Shown here one piece after another: positions 1 through 5,871 of a DNA stretch of 7,049 nt (position 1 is the stretch's first letter; each line of letters opens with the position of its first letter). Below the pieces are notes generated by a model. That model saw only the letters and a list, made by a program, of their open reading frames with translations, made no database searches and was not told the origin of the DNA. The position numbers were made by a program, and so were the translations under genes. Origin of the DNA: Hyphomicrobiales bacterium (GTDB lineage Bacteria > Pseudomonadota > Alphaproteobacteria > Rhizobiales > JALURZ01); assembly GCA_027058735.1 (NCBI GenBank), contig JALURZ010000292.1, forward strand, positions 1 through 7,049, in the 5' to 3' direction.

Positions 1-161
1 GGTTCGCGCTCAATCTGCTGGGCGGCATCGGCGGCGTCAGCGTGGGCGGTGAAGACGTGCAGATCGCCTGGGAAGCCCATGTCGGCGGCTTTCTGAGCGG
101 CCTGTTCCTGTTTTCCCTGTTTGATCCGCGCCCGGCCGGGCGGTCCGGCCGGCCGCGCTGA
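1..161 (+). CDS. Rhomboid-family intramembrane serine protease, C-terminal fragment
   Basis: Only the last 52 codons are inside the window; the reading frame begins at base 3 and stops with TGA at 159-161. Rhomboids cleave membrane-embedded substrates within the bilayer using a Ser-His dyad. The fragment contains AHVGGFLSG, which matches the AHxxGxxxG motif of the last catalytic helix. The His (visible residue 26) would be the dyad histidine, and the GxxxG-like glycines pack the helices. It is followed by a hydrophobic LFLFSLF end and a short Pro/Arg/Gly-rich cytoplasmic tail. The nucleophilic Ser (GxSG) would lie upstream, outside the window, so activity cannot be judged. A likely terminator follows at 180-223. 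The family call rests on one short but characteristic motif; another polytopic membrane protein is possible but less likely. Confidence 0.8.
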   Translation, partial: FALNLLGGIGGVSVGGEDVQIAWEAHVGGFLSGLFLFSLFDPRPAGRSGRPR

Positions 162-179
162 AGCCGCGGGGGGCCGGCG

Positions 180-223
180 GTGCCGTCTTGCGCGCCCCGC
201 CTGGCGGTTGCGGCACGGTTTTT
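180..223 (+). terminator. Probable rho-independent terminator after the rhomboid gene
   Basis: GTGCCG (180-185) pairs perfectly with CGGCAC (211-216). The loop holds a second self-complementary unit, CCGCC-T-GGCGG (197-207). A T-run, GGTTTTTCTT, follows directly from 217. It lies 18 bases after the rhomboid stop, which suits transcription termination before the CBS gene. The outer stem is only 6 bp with a long internal segment, so strength is uncertain. Confidence 0.5.
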
Positions 224-401
224 CTTGAAATGCCGATCCACAATGGGCCATCATTTGATCCGTGGGCGGCGATCCCCGGCATATTCTATTTCCCGCTCGC
301 GCTCTGTTGGCGGCGGAACGGCATGCACTGCCCGGCCGGGGGACCGCGTTGTCATGACAGGCCACCATCGCCGACCGACTCTGGATGTGAGGGTAAAGAC
401 A

Positions 402-833
402 ATGAGCGTAGCGGCTATCTTGAAGGAAAAGGGCGCTGATGTGGCGACGGTCACCGGCGATGTCACGCTGTTCGATATCGCGCAACTGCTGTCGGACAAG
501 CAGATCGGCGCGGTCGTCATCGTGGATGCGCAAGGCCGGCTGGAGGGCATTGTTTCGGAGCGCGACCTGGTGAAATCGATCGTCGCCTATGGGCCGGAGG
601 CACTCAACGAGCCGGCGAAAAACCACATGACCCGCAAGGTGGTGACCTGTTCGCGCTCCGATACGGTCGCCGAACTGATGGCGAGCATGACCGTGGGGCG
701 TTTTCGGCATTTGCCCGTGGTCGAGGGCGGCAAACTGGTGGGCATCGTGTCCATTGGGGATATCGTCAAGCGGCGTATCGCGGAAGCGGAAATGGAAGCC
801 GACGCGATGCGGGATTATATCGCGTCGGGTTGA
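402..833 (+). CDS. Small protein with two CBS domains
   Basis: This 143-residue protein is essentially a CBS pair (Bateman module) and nothing else. Such modules usually bind adenine nucleotides (AMP, ATP, SAM, NAD) and act as energy or redox sensors; the partner is unknown. CBS1 spans about residues 8-62 and ends GIVSERDLVK. CBS2 spans about 76-129 and ends GIVSIGDIVK. Both carry the S-x-x-D signature (Asp55, Asp120) that typically contacts ribose. The open frame extends upstream to 180, but ATG 402 is preferred. It has GAGGG at 389-393, 8 nt upstream, gives the normal family length, and the upstream translation looks like non-coding sequence. It is probably transcribed alone and converges on the patatin gene with a 6 bp gap. 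Stand-alone CBS proteins of this length are common in alphaproteobacteria. Confidence 0.93.
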   Translation: MSVAAILKEKGADVATVTGDVTLFDIAQLLSDKQIGAVVIVDAQGRLEGIVSERDLVKSIVAYGPEALNEPAKNHMTRKVVTCSRSDTVAELMASMTVGRFRHLPVVEGGKLVGIVSIGDIVKRRIAEAEMEADAMRDYIASG

Positions 834-839
834 CACGCT

Positions 840-1838
840 CTAGCTGAGAACGTTGAGCGCATCGTCGAAAAAGGGCAGGGCGCGCTCGGCCGCCTCGCGG
901 CCAAGGGCGATGGACGCTGCGGCCTTGTCGAAATCGAACAGACCGATATCGCCCGAGCGCGGCGAAATCAGCAGATCGGGCGGGTCGCCCGCCAGCCGCG
1001 AGCGCGCAAGCCGGTCCTGGGTGATGTTGAAGGCGGCCACCAGAACGCCCGTGATGCCCGGCCCGTTGTCCGGTTTGCCGAACACCTGACGCAGAACCGA
1101 ATTGCGCATCGTGTTTGATGCGCCCGCTTTCTCTTCCCGGCTCATCGGTTCATCATGGCCAGGCTCGCCGCGCCGCGGTGACTGAATGATGGTGCCGGTG
1201 CTGTAGATATCGTGGTTGAGATTGATCCCGATAACGATCCGCGCGCCAAGGGCGCGGCAGACCGAAACCGGTATCGGATTGACCAGCGCGCCGTCGATCA
1301 GCCAGCGCTCACTGAGATGAACGGGCCTGAACACGCCGGGCAGCGCATAGGATGCGCGCATGGATTCCACCAGCGGTCCGCGGCGCAGCCAGATCTCATG
1401 GCCGGTGGCGATCTCCGTCGCTACACACGCAAAGGGCCGCGGCAGGGTCTCGATGGTCACGCCGCCAAGATGGGTGTTCAAGAGTTCGGTGAGCCGGTCA
1501 CCGGAAATAAAGCCCGATCCTTTCCAGGCCACGTCAAGCAGACCGAAAATCCGCCGCCGGGTCAGCCCGCGGGCGAACTCCTCAAGCTCGTCGAGCTTGC
1601 CGGCCGCGTAGCATCCCCCGACCAGAGCGCCGACAGACGTTCCCGCGACGACATCCGGGGCGATGCCGGCTTCGCACAGCCGCTGGATGACGCCGATATG
1701 CGCCCAGCCGCGCGCGGCACCGCTGCCAAAGGCGACGCCAACCAGCGGGCGTGCTGCGGGCGACTTGTCGTCGCCCCCGGTCCCGACGGGGCCGTCCTGG
1801 ACGATCTGCGATTTCTTGTCGTGCGAATGCCACAACAT
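840..1838 (-). CDS. Patatin-like phospholipase / serine acyl hydrolase (RssA type)
   Basis: A 332-residue, probably cytoplasmic patatin-fold hydrolase expected to cleave acyl esters of lipids with a Ser-Asp dyad. All hallmarks are present. The oxyanion-hole region is GSGAARGWAHIGV (38-50). The nucleophile elbow is GTSVG (Ser68). The SYALPGVF block is at 163-170. The catalytic Asp is in DGA (Asp182), followed by NPIPV. Residues 1-29 are a polar, non-conserved N-terminus without a signal peptide. Residues 210-260 form a charged insertion before a helical C-terminal part. ATG 1838 has GAGGGGAGA about 10 nt upstream on the minus strand, supporting this start. The protein resembles the RssA/YchK subgroup of COG1752; the substrate cannot be read from sequence. 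From memory, the neighbouring CBS and rhomboid genes are its usual alphaproteobacterial companions. Confidence 0.93.
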   Translation of the reverse strand: MLWHSHDKKSQIVQDGPVGTGGDDKSPAARPLVGVAFGSGAARGWAHIGVIQRLCEAGIAPDVVAGTSVGALVGGCYAAGKLDELEEFARGLTRRRIFGLLDVAWKGSGFISGDRLTELLNTHLGGVTIETLPRPFACVATEIATGHEIWLRRGPLVESMRASYALPGVFRPVHLSERWLIDGALVNPIPVSVCRALGARIVIGINLNHDIYSTGTIIQSPRRGEPGHDEPMSREEKAGASNTMRNSVLRQVFGKPDNGPGITGVLVAAFNITQDRLARSRLAGDPPDLLISPRSGDIGLFDFDKAAASIALGREAAERALPFFDDALNVLS

Positions 1839-1863
1839 ATCCGGCTGTCTCCCCTCATCAGTC

Positions 1864-1879
1864 TAGGCCCAGAGGCCTA
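1864..1879. repeat. Small perfect inverted repeat in the patatin leader
   Basis: TAGGCC-CAGA-GGCCTA is a 6 bp perfect stem with a 4-base loop, 26 bases upstream of the patatin start codon. It could be a leader hairpin or a protein-binding site. There is no T-run, so it is not a standard terminator. It is short enough to occur by chance. Confidence 0.25.
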
Positions 1880-1979
1880 ATGGAGATTTAATGGCGAAAC
1901 AGGGGGATGGCCGGGCGCGGGGGCAGGGCTGTGGTTTGCACGGCGCAAGCAGCAAGCAACGACAGCCGCCCCTGTTTCC

Positions 1980-1993
1980 CCGGCTATTGCCGG
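1980..1993 (-). terminator. Hairpin downstream of the GST-like gene (weak terminator candidate)
   Basis: CCGGC-TATT-GCCGG forms a 5 bp GC stem with a 4-base loop, 24 bases past the GST stop on the minus strand. No T-run follows on that strand (GGAAACAGGG), so intrinsic termination would be inefficient. Reading through into the patatin gene is therefore possible. Confidence 0.25.
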
Positions 1994-2017
1994 CAGATAC
2001 GGTTTCGCCTTTTTCAT

Positions 2018-2785
2018 TCAAAGCGACAAGGGCAGCGACAGATGCTTTTCGTACATCATGTCACGATGACTCAACAAGATTGGGCTGAGGGCGACTTTGG
2101 TCGCCTGATCGCTCATGCTGAATGCGATTCGAATTGCCGGGTCCATCGGGCACTGCTGCTCGGGCAGCGGGGCAAAGAGTGCCATTGATGCAGCGCTGTA
2201 GATGTCCAGTGCCGTCGCTCGATTGCCAAGATAATAGCTGGAGCCTTTCGCTTTCTGGCTCGTCAGAATGCCGGAAAACAGAGTTAGCAGATCGATCACG
2301 CGCGCGTGCCCACGCGGAATATCTTCGGCCCTGTAGCCGTATTTGCTTGCGATGTAATCCGCATTTTCCCTGGGCGGGCCTTGCATTTGCTTGGCCCCGT
2401 GAGCCAGTTGCAGACGCCTCAGCCAACACAAGCCGTCCTGGCCCATGAACTCATGGGAAAGGCCAAACATCTGCGCCCGCCTCTCAACGTCTTGCGGAAG
2501 CAGATTCGGCCGGGCGGTGTGCTGTTCCGCAAACAGCAGGATTTCGGCCCATCCCGATCTGGACGGTCCGCTCCCGAATTTGAGTGCCGGCGCATTGTGG
2601 CATCCGGTCCAGTTCTGGAGTTCGCGATTGCCAGGCGAATGGCGAACCGCCTTCCAATCGATTGCCTTCATGTGGAGAATGCCCTTCGCGGCTTCGCTCC
2701 ACGGGCTTGGAATGCCGCTGACCACAGACATTCGAACACCATCGCCAGTACGGGCATCTTGCAGATCGACATATTCAAAAGCCAT
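2018..2785 (-). CDS. Glutathione S-transferase-like protein
   Basis: A 255-residue protein with the two-domain GST layout. The N-terminal thioredoxin-like part contains SGIPSPWSEAAKGIL (23-37), where GSTs have their first strand and helix, and the cis-Pro region NAPALKF (64-70). It is followed by PRSGWAEILLFAEQ, the helix that usually carries the Glu/Ser pair contacting glutathione. The helical C-terminal half includes TALDIYSAA (191-199), matching the N-capping box (S/T-x-x-D) of GST helix 6. The ending LSPILLSHRDMMYEKHL and LPLSL appears complete. Such proteins conjugate or reduce electrophiles with glutathione, but many are uncharacterised. ATG 2785 is chosen because AGGA lies about 9 nt upstream and homology begins there; the frame stays open to 3058/3064. 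Base composition is lower in GC with relaxed third positions (TTG, CAT, AGT, CGT), unlike flanking genes, suggesting acquisition. Confidence 0.85.
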   Translation of the reverse strand: MAFEYVDLQDARTGDGVRMSVVSGIPSPWSEAAKGILHMKAIDWKAVRHSPGNRELQNWTGCHNAPALKFGSGPSRSGWAEILLFAEQHTARPNLLPQDVERRAQMFGLSHEFMGQDGLCWLRRLQLAHGAKQMQGPPRENADYIASKYGYRAEDIPRGHARVIDLLTLFSGILTSQKAKGSSYYLGNRATALDIYSAASMALFAPLPEQQCPMDPAIRIAFSMSDQATKVALSPILLSHRDMMYEKHLSLPLSL

Positions 2786-3058
2786 GACGGATTTTCCTGC
2801 ATTGCGGATTTGACGGGACATTGCGGGTTGTTGGCGGTTCAGCGGGGCGGCAATGGTGCGCCGGCGTGTTGGCCGTGCGAGGCTGTGGATTTCATCGGCG
2901 GCCTGCCGGGCGTGTTCGGGCCGTCGGATCAGGCCGACATGACCGGCCGCGGCCGCGCGCTTCCGGATACCGACGGGCGAAAATGCGCGCAATGAGGCCA
3001 CCACACACGGACAGACGGGCAGAAGAAGAGCCAAGATGGACAATGCGCCCCTGCGCAT
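2786..3058 (-). other. Unassigned in-frame stretch between the TM-SRPBCC and GST genes
   Basis: The 272 bases between the SRPBCC stop and the chosen GST start are open in the GST frame. An ATG at 3056-3058 overlaps the SRPBCC stop as TGATG, a typical translational-coupling arrangement. Translated, the stretch begins MRRGALSILALLLPV, somewhat signal-like. Later it has AGHVGLIRRPEHARQAADEI, which loosely resembles the catalytic-His end of alpha/beta hydrolases. No full domain is recognisable. It may be a long untranslated leader, an N-terminal extension of the GST, or a decayed fragment of another gene. Nothing convincing is seen on the plus strand. Confidence 0.3.
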
Positions 3059-3954
3059 CAGCAATAGGTGAGCGCGGGCAGGCCGGCGGTTCTTCGGGAC
3101 ATGTCAGCGCCTCCAGCCTCCATGGCGGCAATGAGGCGCCGGATTTCGCTGTCGATCGGGATGGTGGCAATGGCCAGCAGCAGCCATCCGAAATGGCGCT
3201 GCCGGGGGCGGACCGTCCACCAGACCTCCACCGTGGAGCCCCCTTCCGCGGGGCCGACCGACCAGCCGCCCGACATCGCGGCGAAGGGGAACGGGAAGTC
3301 GTCCGCCTCGGCCCGGAACCGAATCTCGATCGAGCGGGTGTCGTCATCGATGGAGACCAACTCCTCGGCCCAACTCTGTTCCTTGAGGTTTGTGCAGATG
3401 CGCACCGCGCCGGGCTCCGGTCCATCCGCGCCCTCCAGCCGGGAGGACTTCAGCCCGCTGGCGTAGCGCGAGATCGAGCCCAGATCGCGGATGACGGACC
3501 ACAGTTTTCCGGGGCTTGCACCGCTTGTCAGCCTGACGCAGTGGCGATAGGTGCCTGCGGATCCGTCCGGGGCGCGCAGCATCGCCCGGATTCCGGTCAA
3601 TTGCAGAAGGCCCGCAAGCCCGACCATGGCGGCGACGGCCACGACCACGACCTGCCCCTGGCTTGTCAGCAAACCCGGGATGACGGCCATCGGAAGAGTG
3701 GAAACGACCCAGAGCAGATCCAGCCCCGAGATCAACAGGCCAAGACCCACACGCAGGTGCCGCAGGGTTGCGCCGATCAGCGCCGCGAACCCCAGCAGAC
3801 CGGCCCCCAGAGCGGTCATCAGCCAGCTCGGAAACGGGCCGAGCATCGCGCCGATGGCCGGACCTTCCATCAGCAGTGCGAGCCCGCAGAGAGCCGAGAG
3901 CGTCAGGTTGAAAAACAGCGCAAGGCGCAGCGGACGGGAGGATCTGGAGAACAT
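3058..3954 (-). CDS. Membrane protein fused to an SRPBCC (START-like) ligand-binding domain
   Basis: A 298-residue protein in two parts. Residues about 8-125 are strongly hydrophobic with roughly four membrane helices (near 11-29, 44-64, 68-95, 100-124) and short charged connections. Residues about 134-284 look like an SRPBCC/polyketide-cyclase domain. Evidence is the start RLTSGASPGKLWSVIRDLGSISRYASGL, a GAVRIC strand, EELVSIDDDTRSIEIRF, and the late STVEVWWTVRP strand before a long helix. SRPBCC domains enclose hydrophobic ligands; the ligand here is unknown. AAAAGGAG (3961-3968 on the minus strand) lies 6 nt before ATG 3954 and fixes the start. The gene is divergent from an HxlR regulator and upstream of the GST-like gene, so all three may respond to one signal. 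A DoxX-like origin for the membrane part was considered but not established. Confidence 0.75.
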   Translation of the reverse strand: MFSRSSRPLRLALFFNLTLSALCGLALLMEGPAIGAMLGPFPSWLMTALGAGLLGFAALIGATLRHLRVGLGLLISGLDLLWVVSTLPMAVIPGLLTSQGQVVVVAVAAMVGLAGLLQLTGIRAMLRAPDGSAGTYRHCVRLTSGASPGKLWSVIRDLGSISRYASGLKSSRLEGADGPEPGAVRICTNLKEQSWAEELVSIDDDTRSIEIRFRAEADDFPFPFAAMSGGWSVGPAEGGSTVEVWWTVRPRQRHFGWLLLAIATIPIDSEIRRLIAAMEAGGADMSRRTAGLPALTYC

Positions 3955-3960
3955 GGACGG

Positions 3961-3968
3961 CTCCTTTT
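3961..3968 (-). promoter_or_regulatory. Strong ribosome binding site of the TM-SRPBCC gene
   Basis: On the minus strand AAAAGGAG sits 6 nt before ATG 3954. It is one of the best Shine-Dalgarno matches in the window and decides the start of this gene. Confidence 0.75.
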
Positions 3969-4005
3969 CACAGGCTCGGCCCGCAGCGGCATGCGGCCGG
4001 CGATT

Positions 4006-4045
4006 CTGAGTCCGTATTTTGAACTCAGGCTGAGATAAGGTATCT
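4006..4045. promoter_or_regulatory. Overlapping inverted repeats, candidate HxlR operator
   Basis: Within the 99 bp divergent spacer three perfect dyads lie almost end to end: CTGAGT-N11-ACTCAG (4006-4028), CTCAG-G-CTGAG (4024-4034) and AGATA-AGG-TATCT (4033-4045). HxlR-family dimers bind inverted repeats near their own and adjacent promoters, so these are natural operator candidates for co-regulating the regulator and the TM-SRPBCC gene. A plus-strand TTGAAC (4019-4024) could serve as a -35 element for the regulator, placing the start of transcription close to its ATG, but no good -10 is present. Inferred from sequence only. Confidence 0.45.
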
Positions 4046-4053
4046 GGGTTCGC

Positions 4054-4536
4054 ATGTCAAACCTAGAATCCGCGGACCCGGTCCGCCGCCGTGCTCCCGT
4101 TCCACGCGCCCAGTGCGCTCTTGCGCGCGCGGCGGAAGAAATCGGTGACCGCTGGTCGCTGCTTATCCTGCGTGAGGCCTTTTTCGGTGTGATGCGTTAC
4201 GACGACATACGCGCGGATCTCGGCATTCCACGTTCGGTTCTGACCGATCGCCTCGCCAAGCTTGTCGGCTGCGCTCTGGTGGAAAAACGCCCCTATCAGG
4301 AAGCCGGCGACCGCCGGCGCTTTGGCTATGTGCTGACGGCGAAAGGCCGCGATCTGGCGCTCGCCTTCATCGCGTTGACCCACTGGAGCGAAGCCCATGT
4401 TCTGGGAGAGCCCGGGCCAATCGAAATCGTCGACAAGCAGACCGGGAGCGGCCTGAAGGTCGCGCTGATCGACGAGCGCGGCCGGACCGTGCCGCTGGCA
4501 AGAGCCGTGCCGAAACTGCGCAGGCCAGAGCGGTAA
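4054..4536 (+). CDS. HxlR-family winged-helix transcriptional regulator
   Basis: A 160-residue cytoplasmic DNA-binding protein. The HxlR core runs from about residue 21 to 113. It starts with CALARAAEEIGDRWSLLILREAFFG, continues through RYDDIRADLGIPRSVLTDRLAKL (the recognition helix region), and reaches the wing RRRFGYVLTAKGRDL. Cys21 sits where the conserved N-terminal cysteine lies in this family; in characterised members (YodB, HypR) that cysteine senses quinones, aldehydes or oxidants. The roughly 45-residue tail after the core, including GSGLKVALIDERGRTVPL, is seen in some longer alphaproteobacterial members. ATG 4054 is the first in frame. The Shine-Dalgarno is poor (AAGG 13 nt upstream), so translation may be leaderless or weak. 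Divergence from the TM-SRPBCC gene suggests local control; whether it activates or represses is not visible. Confidence 0.9.
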   Translation: MSNLESADPVRRRAPVPRAQCALARAAEEIGDRWSLLILREAFFGVMRYDDIRADLGIPRSVLTDRLAKLVGCALVEKRPYQEAGDRRRFGYVLTAKGRDLALAFIALTHWSEAHVLGEPGPIEIVDKQTGSGLKVALIDERGRTVPLARAVPKLRRPER

Positions 4537-4644
4537 CTGAAAACGCCGGGCAAACACATATGGTTTCGGTGCAAGCCATTGCGCAGACGAGACCGGCGAA
4601 GGCTTCGAATGAGCCGGCCGCCTTTCCGCAACGCAGGGCAATGC
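4537..4644. other. Gene-free spacer after the HxlR gene
   Basis: No coding sequence is supported. CCGGC (4593-4597) pairs with GCCGG (4613-4617), and between them lies the nested dyad CGAAG-G-CTTCG (4597-4607). No T-run follows, so it is at best a weak terminator for the regulator. Confidence 0.4.
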
Positions 4645-4714
4645 GCTAGAAGCATTTGGGTTTGTTGAAGAAATGCCCGCTCAGATGATACCGAACAACG
4701 AGGAAACGCTCTAA
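4645..4714. repeat. Possible intergenic repeat element abutting the hisI stop
   Basis: This segment contains an inverted pair GCATTT (4652-4657) / AAATGC (4671-4676) and an imperfect direct repeat, GAAGAAATGC (4667-4676) and GAGGAAACGC (4700-4709, 8 of 10 identical). Read on the minus strand it begins TTTAGAGCGTTTCC, and the hisI TAG stop lies inside that string. From memory, AGAGCGTTTCC at the edge of palindromic intergenic repeats is frequent in Rhizobiales genomes. Only one copy is in the window, so repeat status is unproven. Confidence 0.3.
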
Positions 4715-5199
4715 AGCTTGGTGGGGTTCGGCGCGTCGCCATAGACCGCTTGCGGGTCGAAGGTCTTTGCGTCTTCGCGGTAGACCAGCTTCATGTCCGG
4801 CGAGGGAGGTTCGCCGGTGGGCACCGTGCGGTAAAAGCACGATTTGTAGCCGACATGGCAACTGGCCCCTGAACCGGCGACTTCGACCTTCAGCCAGACC
4901 GCGTCCTGATCGTCGTCGATGCGCAGGTCCACAACCCTTTGGACCAGCCCGCTGGTGGCGCCCTTGCGCCACAGCGTCTGGCGCGAGCGGCTCCAGTAAT
5001 GGGCTTCGCCGGTTTCTATGGTTCTGGCCAGCGCATCGGCGTTCATGTATCCGAGCATCAACACATCGCCGCTCGCCGCTTCGGTGGCGACGGCGGGCAG
5101 GAGGCCGTCGGCATCGAACCTGGGCGCAAGCACATGGCCCTCCTCCACCTGCTCGACGCTCGTGCGCTCGGCGAAAGGGCCTTTTGGTGACTTTGTCAT
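4711..5199 (-). CDS. hisI: Phosphoribosyl-AMP cyclohydrolase
   Basis: HisI opens the purine ring of phosphoribosyl-AMP in the third step of histidine synthesis; it is cytoplasmic and requires Zn and Mg. The 162-residue protein covers the family core. It has FDADGLLPAVATEAASGDVLML (28-49), the TGEAHYWSRSR block (63-73), LWRKGATSG (76-84), the acidic metal motif DDDQD (95-99) and CHVGYKSCFYR (114-124). It is monofunctional; no HisE domain follows. The usual acidic motif is DCDxD, whose Cys is a zinc ligand; here that position is Asp96 (GAC), and only Cys114 and Cys121 remain in the protein. The C-terminal extension ending KTFDPQAVYG and PTKL resembles rhizobial homologues. It starts 6 bp after the folE stop with no good Shine-Dalgarno, suggesting translational coupling in a folE-hisI operon. 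Confidence 0.95.
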   Translation of the reverse strand: MTKSPKGPFAERTSVEQVEEGHVLAPRFDADGLLPAVATEAASGDVLMLGYMNADALARTIETGEAHYWSRSRQTLWRKGATSGLVQRVVDLRIDDDQDAVWLKVEVAGSGASCHVGYKSCFYRTVPTGEPPSPDMKLVYREDAKTFDPQAVYGDAPNPTKL

Positions 5200-5205
5200 C
5201 GCTGG

Positions 5206-5844
5206 CTAGTCGTTGCGGATAAGGCTGATAAAACGGGCCTGGAGCGCAGGGTCTTCCTTGAAATTGCCCACGAACTGTGTCGTGACCGTCGCCACATCGC
5301 GTTTTTTCACACCGCGCAGCGACATGCACTGGTGCACGGCCTCGATCATGACCGCCACGCCATTTGGCTTCAGCGCGGTGTTGATGGTCTCGGCGATCTG
5401 CGCCGTCATGGTTTCCTGGGTCTGCAGGCGGCGGGCATAGACATCGATGACACGCGCCAGCTTGGAGATCCCCACCACACGCTCCGTCGGGTAATAGGCG
5501 ACATGGGCCTTGCCGACAAACGGGATCATGTGGTGTTCGCAATGGGAATTGAGATCGATATCGCGCAGCAGCACGACATCGTCATAGCCGCCGGGCTCCT
5601 CGAACGTGCGCGACAGCAGGTCAAGGGGGCATTCCTCATATCCCTTGAAGAATTCCTCATAAGCCCGGGTGACGCGCTTTGGCGTGTCGAGCAGTCCGTC
5701 GCGCGCGGGATCATCGCCCGCCCACGCGATCAACGTGCGCACGGCATTTTCGGCCTCCTCGCGCGTGGGGCGAACGATATCGGGTCCGGCGCCAAGGTGT
5801 GGACGCGACTTGCGCTGGGGCATTTTCTTGATGATCGCATCCAT
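5206..5844 (-). CDS. folE: GTP cyclohydrolase I
   Basis: FolE converts GTP to 7,8-dihydroneopterin triphosphate, the entry step to folate and other pterins; it is a cytoplasmic homodecamer with one zinc per subunit. The 212-residue length is typical. Zinc and catalytic residues are intact: HCEHH (Cys102, His104, His105) and HQCMSLRGV (His171, Cys173), matching E. coli Cys110, His112, His113, His179 and Cys181. Other family blocks are GLLDTPKRVTRAYEEFF (50-66), VGISKLARVIDVYARRLQTQE (124-144) and the C-terminal FISLIR. Residues 1-25 are a variable basic N-terminus. ATG 5844 has AGGGAAG about 6 nt upstream; ATG at 5823 (Met8) is a possible alternative. It leads the hisI operon and is preceded by a possible short leader ORF. 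No riboswitch was recognised upstream. Confidence 0.97.
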   Translation of the reverse strand: MDAIIKKMPQRKSRPHLGAGPDIVRPTREEAENAVRTLIAWAGDDPARDGLLDTPKRVTRAYEEFFKGYEECPLDLLSRTFEEPGGYDDVVLLRDIDLNSHCEHHMIPFVGKAHVAYYPTERVVGISKLARVIDVYARRLQTQETMTAQIAETINTALKPNGVAVMIEAVHQCMSLRGVKKRDVATVTTQFVGNFKEDPALQARFISLIRND

Positions 5845-5871
5845 GTTTTTCTTCCCTATCGCTCAATTCCG

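Larger units (their letters stand above)
1839..2017. other. Gene-free spacer between the patatin and GST genes
   Basis: No convincing coding sequence lies in these 179 bases. Short frames on both strands have no ribosome binding site or family resemblance. It includes the patatin ribosome binding site (next to 1839) and two small inverted repeats listed separately. The patatin promoter should lie here or further upstream, but I see no clear -35/-10 pair. Confidence 0.6.

Noticed and set aside
225..287. TTGAAA (225-230) and TATTCT (282-287) as a promoter for the CBS gene
   Set aside because: They are 51 bases apart, so they cannot pair, and neither has a partner at proper spacing. The CBS promoter was left unassigned.
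180..401. N-terminal extension of the CBS protein by 74 codons
   Set aside because: The extension overlaps the terminator, looks non-coding, and would exceed the family length; ATG 402 has a good ribosome binding site.
1212..1880. A 222-codon plus-strand open frame antisense to patatin
   Set aside because: It is a shadow of the patatin gene, without domain or start signals.
2821..4038. A 405-codon plus-strand open frame
   Set aside because: It lies antisense to the TM-SRPBCC gene, is rich in Arg, Gln, Gly and Pro with no domain, and has no ribosome binding site. The minus-strand gene has clear membrane helices and an SRPBCC domain.
4646..5542. A 298-codon minus-strand open frame across hisI and part of folE
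   Set aside because: It is an out-of-frame shadow of hisI and folE, whose active-site motifs are intact in their own frames; its translation is Arg/Cys-rich with no family resemblance.
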